Below, one piece after another: positions 5,829 to 6,642 of a stretch of DNA of 6,642 nt; the first letter of the stretch is position 1, and every line of letters begins with the position of its first letter. Position numbers and translations under genes: made by a program. Source of the DNA: Clostridia bacterium (GTDB lineage Bacteria; Bacillota_A; Clostridia; Christensenellales; Aristaeellaceae); contig JAGCIC010000094.1 in the NCBI GenBank assembly GCA_017648805.1, positions 1 through 6,642 of the forward strand. The letters run 5' to 3'. The notes beneath the pieces are model-generated. The model did no database searches. It was not told the DNA's origin and saw only the letters and a list, made by a program, of their open reading frames with translations.

Positions 5829-5835
5829 CTCCTCC
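5829..5835 (-). promoter_or_regulatory. Ribosome binding site of the ATPase gene
   Basis: GGAGGAG on the minus strand is followed by six bases (ATTTTT) and the ATG at 5822. The AT-rich spacer comes after a very GC-rich hairpin region and should keep the start site open. Confidence 0.85.
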
Positions 5836-5853
5836 GGGATATTATTGCTGTGC

Positions 5854-5891
5854 GCGCTGCGGACAGGCGTGACCGCGCCCGTCCGCAGCGC
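5854..5891 (-). promoter_or_regulatory. Long hairpin in the binding protein-ATPase gap (second of two)
   Basis: An 11-bp perfect stem, GCGCTGCGGAC (5854-5864) with GTCCGCAGCGC (5881-5891), continues after one mismatch into a 4-bp GGCG/CGCC stem around a 6-base loop. On the minus strand GCACAGCAATAATATC follows, which is no clear T-run, so it is not a standard terminator. It lies 18 bases before the ATPase ribosome binding site and may control RNA stability or read-through. Confidence 0.75.
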
Positions 5892-5909
5892 CCGCTGCCA
5901 TATAACAGT

Positions 5910-5939
5910 CTATGGCGGGGGGAAGTCCCCCCGCCATAG
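5910..5939 (-). promoter_or_regulatory. Strong 13-bp hairpin after the binding protein gene (likely attenuator)
   Basis: CTATGGCGGGGGG (5910-5922) and CCCCCCGCCATAG (5927-5939) form a perfect 13-bp stem with a 4-base loop, starting 13 bases after the TAA stop. On the minus strand ACTGTTATATGG follows, which is only weakly T-rich. Hairpins at this place commonly let the binding protein be made in excess over its membrane partners, by protecting the upstream mRNA or ending part of the transcripts. That role is inferred here. Confidence 0.8.
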
Positions 5940-5952
5940 TCAAAACGGTTTT

Positions 5953-6642
5953 TTATTTGGCGCCCTGAAGAGCGGCGTTGCAGTTTTCAACGCAGGCGGT
6001 CCAGGCTTCTTCGACGGTCATGCCGTTGAAAGCGGCGTTCTTGACGGCGGCAACGATCTCGTTGCGCACGGTGGAAGCGCCGGTGACGGCGGGCAGAGAA
6101 CCCGCGATGTCAAGGTGAGCGCCGACGGCGTTCAGAGCATGGATGGCGGGAGTGTCCTGACCGACGTACTCCTGATACTCGGGGAGTTCCTTGGTCCAGG
6201 AATAGGGAGCCAGGGCGTTCACGGCCTTGACCCAGCCCAGGTTGACTTCGGCGGAAATGAAGTACTTGACGAACTCATAAGCGCCCTCGGCTCTGGCGTC
6301 GTTCTGATAGTAGAACACGATGGGGCCGCGGTTCCAGCTGGGGAACCAGGTCTGGGCGGGCATGGGAGCCATCTCGAACTCGAAGCCGTTGGGAGTGATG
6401 TAGGGATAGCCGGCGCAGGAGCCGATGTAGGAGGCCACGGTGCCGCCGTTAAAGTCCTCGGAGAAATAGTTGCCGCTGGACTGGAGCAGGAAGTAGCCGT
6501 TGTTGGTGCAGTCTACCAGCCACTGGACCTTGGCTTTCATGGACTCGGTGTTGAAGCCCACGCTCTTGGTCTCAACGTTGATGTAGGTGGAATCGGGATC
6601 CTCCATGATGAAGGCCTGGATGCAGTCGGTGAGGGAGTCGAA
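5953..6642 (-). CDS. Carbohydrate ABC importer substrate-binding protein, family-1-like (C-terminal part only)
   Basis: The window holds the last 229 codons. The frame stays open to the window edge, so the Met codon at 6604-6606 is internal and the true start, signal peptide and lipobox lie outside. The visible part fits the C-terminal half of family-1 extracellular solute-binding proteins. A stretch FNGGTVASYIG resembles the conserved G-x-x-A segment near the hinge. FEFEMAPMP follows, then RAEGAYEFVKYFISAEVNLGW, which matches the typical E-A-W-E-F-x-K-F segment, then a closing helix region ending NAALQGAK. Many aromatic residues (Trp, Tyr) are in the part that would line the pocket, as in sugar binders. 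Five cysteines are visible, a fairly high number for an exported protein. Being directly upstream of the ATPase and permeases makes it the binding partner of this importer. The ligand is unknown. Confidence 0.88.
   Translation of the reverse strand, partial: FDSLTDCIQAFIMEDPDSTYINVETKSVGFNTESMKAKVQWLVDCTNNGYFLLQSSGNYFSEDFNGGTVASYIGSCAGYPYITPNGFEFEMAPMPAQTWFPSWNRGPIVFYYQNDARAEGAYEFVKYFISAEVNLGWVKAVNALAPYSWTKELPEYQEYVGQDTPAIHALNAVGAHLDIAGSLPAVTGASTVRNEIVAAVKNAAFNGMTVEEAWTACVENCNAALQGAK

Noticed and set aside
5900..5905. Minus-strand TTATAT as a -10 box for an internal promoter before the ATPase gene
   Set aside because: The position where a -35 box should lie falls in the G/C-rich hairpin and shows no TTGACA-like sequence.
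4827..5939. Plus-strand open frame of 370 codons opposite the ATPase
   Set aside because: Antisense shadow. The minus-strand frame has every ABC ATPase motif, and the plus frame also runs through the two intergenic hairpins.

Overview
The window looks like a chromosomal segment of an anaerobic, fairly GC-rich Gram-positive bacterium, most likely a gut-type Clostridia lineage. This is an inference from the strong GGAGG-type ribosome binding sites, the sugar-type ABC importer with its own ATPase, the cysteine-type sulfatase without a signal peptide, and intergenic DNA packed with short repeats. No marker gene fixes the taxon. Every protein gene lies on the minus strand, so transcription runs from high to low coordinates.

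Layout in transcription order. At 6642-5953 is the 3' part of a family-1-like substrate-binding protein gene, whose start lies outside the window. A 130-base gap (5952-5823) follows and holds two strong hairpins in a row. Next come a MalK/UgpC-type ATPase (5822-4746), a MalF/UgpA-type permease (4729-3146) and a MalG/UgpE-type permease (3128-1971). These three genes are 16-17 bases apart and each has a good ribosome binding site. A rho-independent terminator (about 1957-1925) closes the operon. After a 170-base spacer rich in repeats comes a cytoplasmic formylglycine-type sulfatase (1800-346). The last 345 bases hold no convincing gene and are a cluster of short repeats and hairpins.

How the genes could work together: the binding protein, two permeases and ATPase form one complete CUT1-type carbohydrate importer. 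The sulfatase has the cysteine-type active-site motif but no export signal, so it should act inside the cell. The simplest reading is uptake of a sulfated saccharide followed by removal of sulfate in the cytoplasm. The substrate is unknown, and the terminator between the two parts means they may not share a transcript.

Three things stand out. (1) A heptamer repeat, TTAGCTN, occurs in four arrays. Two of them are inverted and bracket the sulfatase gene almost exactly, and one supplies its stop codon. (2) Both permeases carry an extra N-terminal membrane segment plus an extracytoplasmic domain absent from ordinary six-segment CUT1 permeases. (3) Both permeases lack the glutamate of the EAA coupling motif, and the ATPase has Asn where MalK has the Arg that pairs with it.
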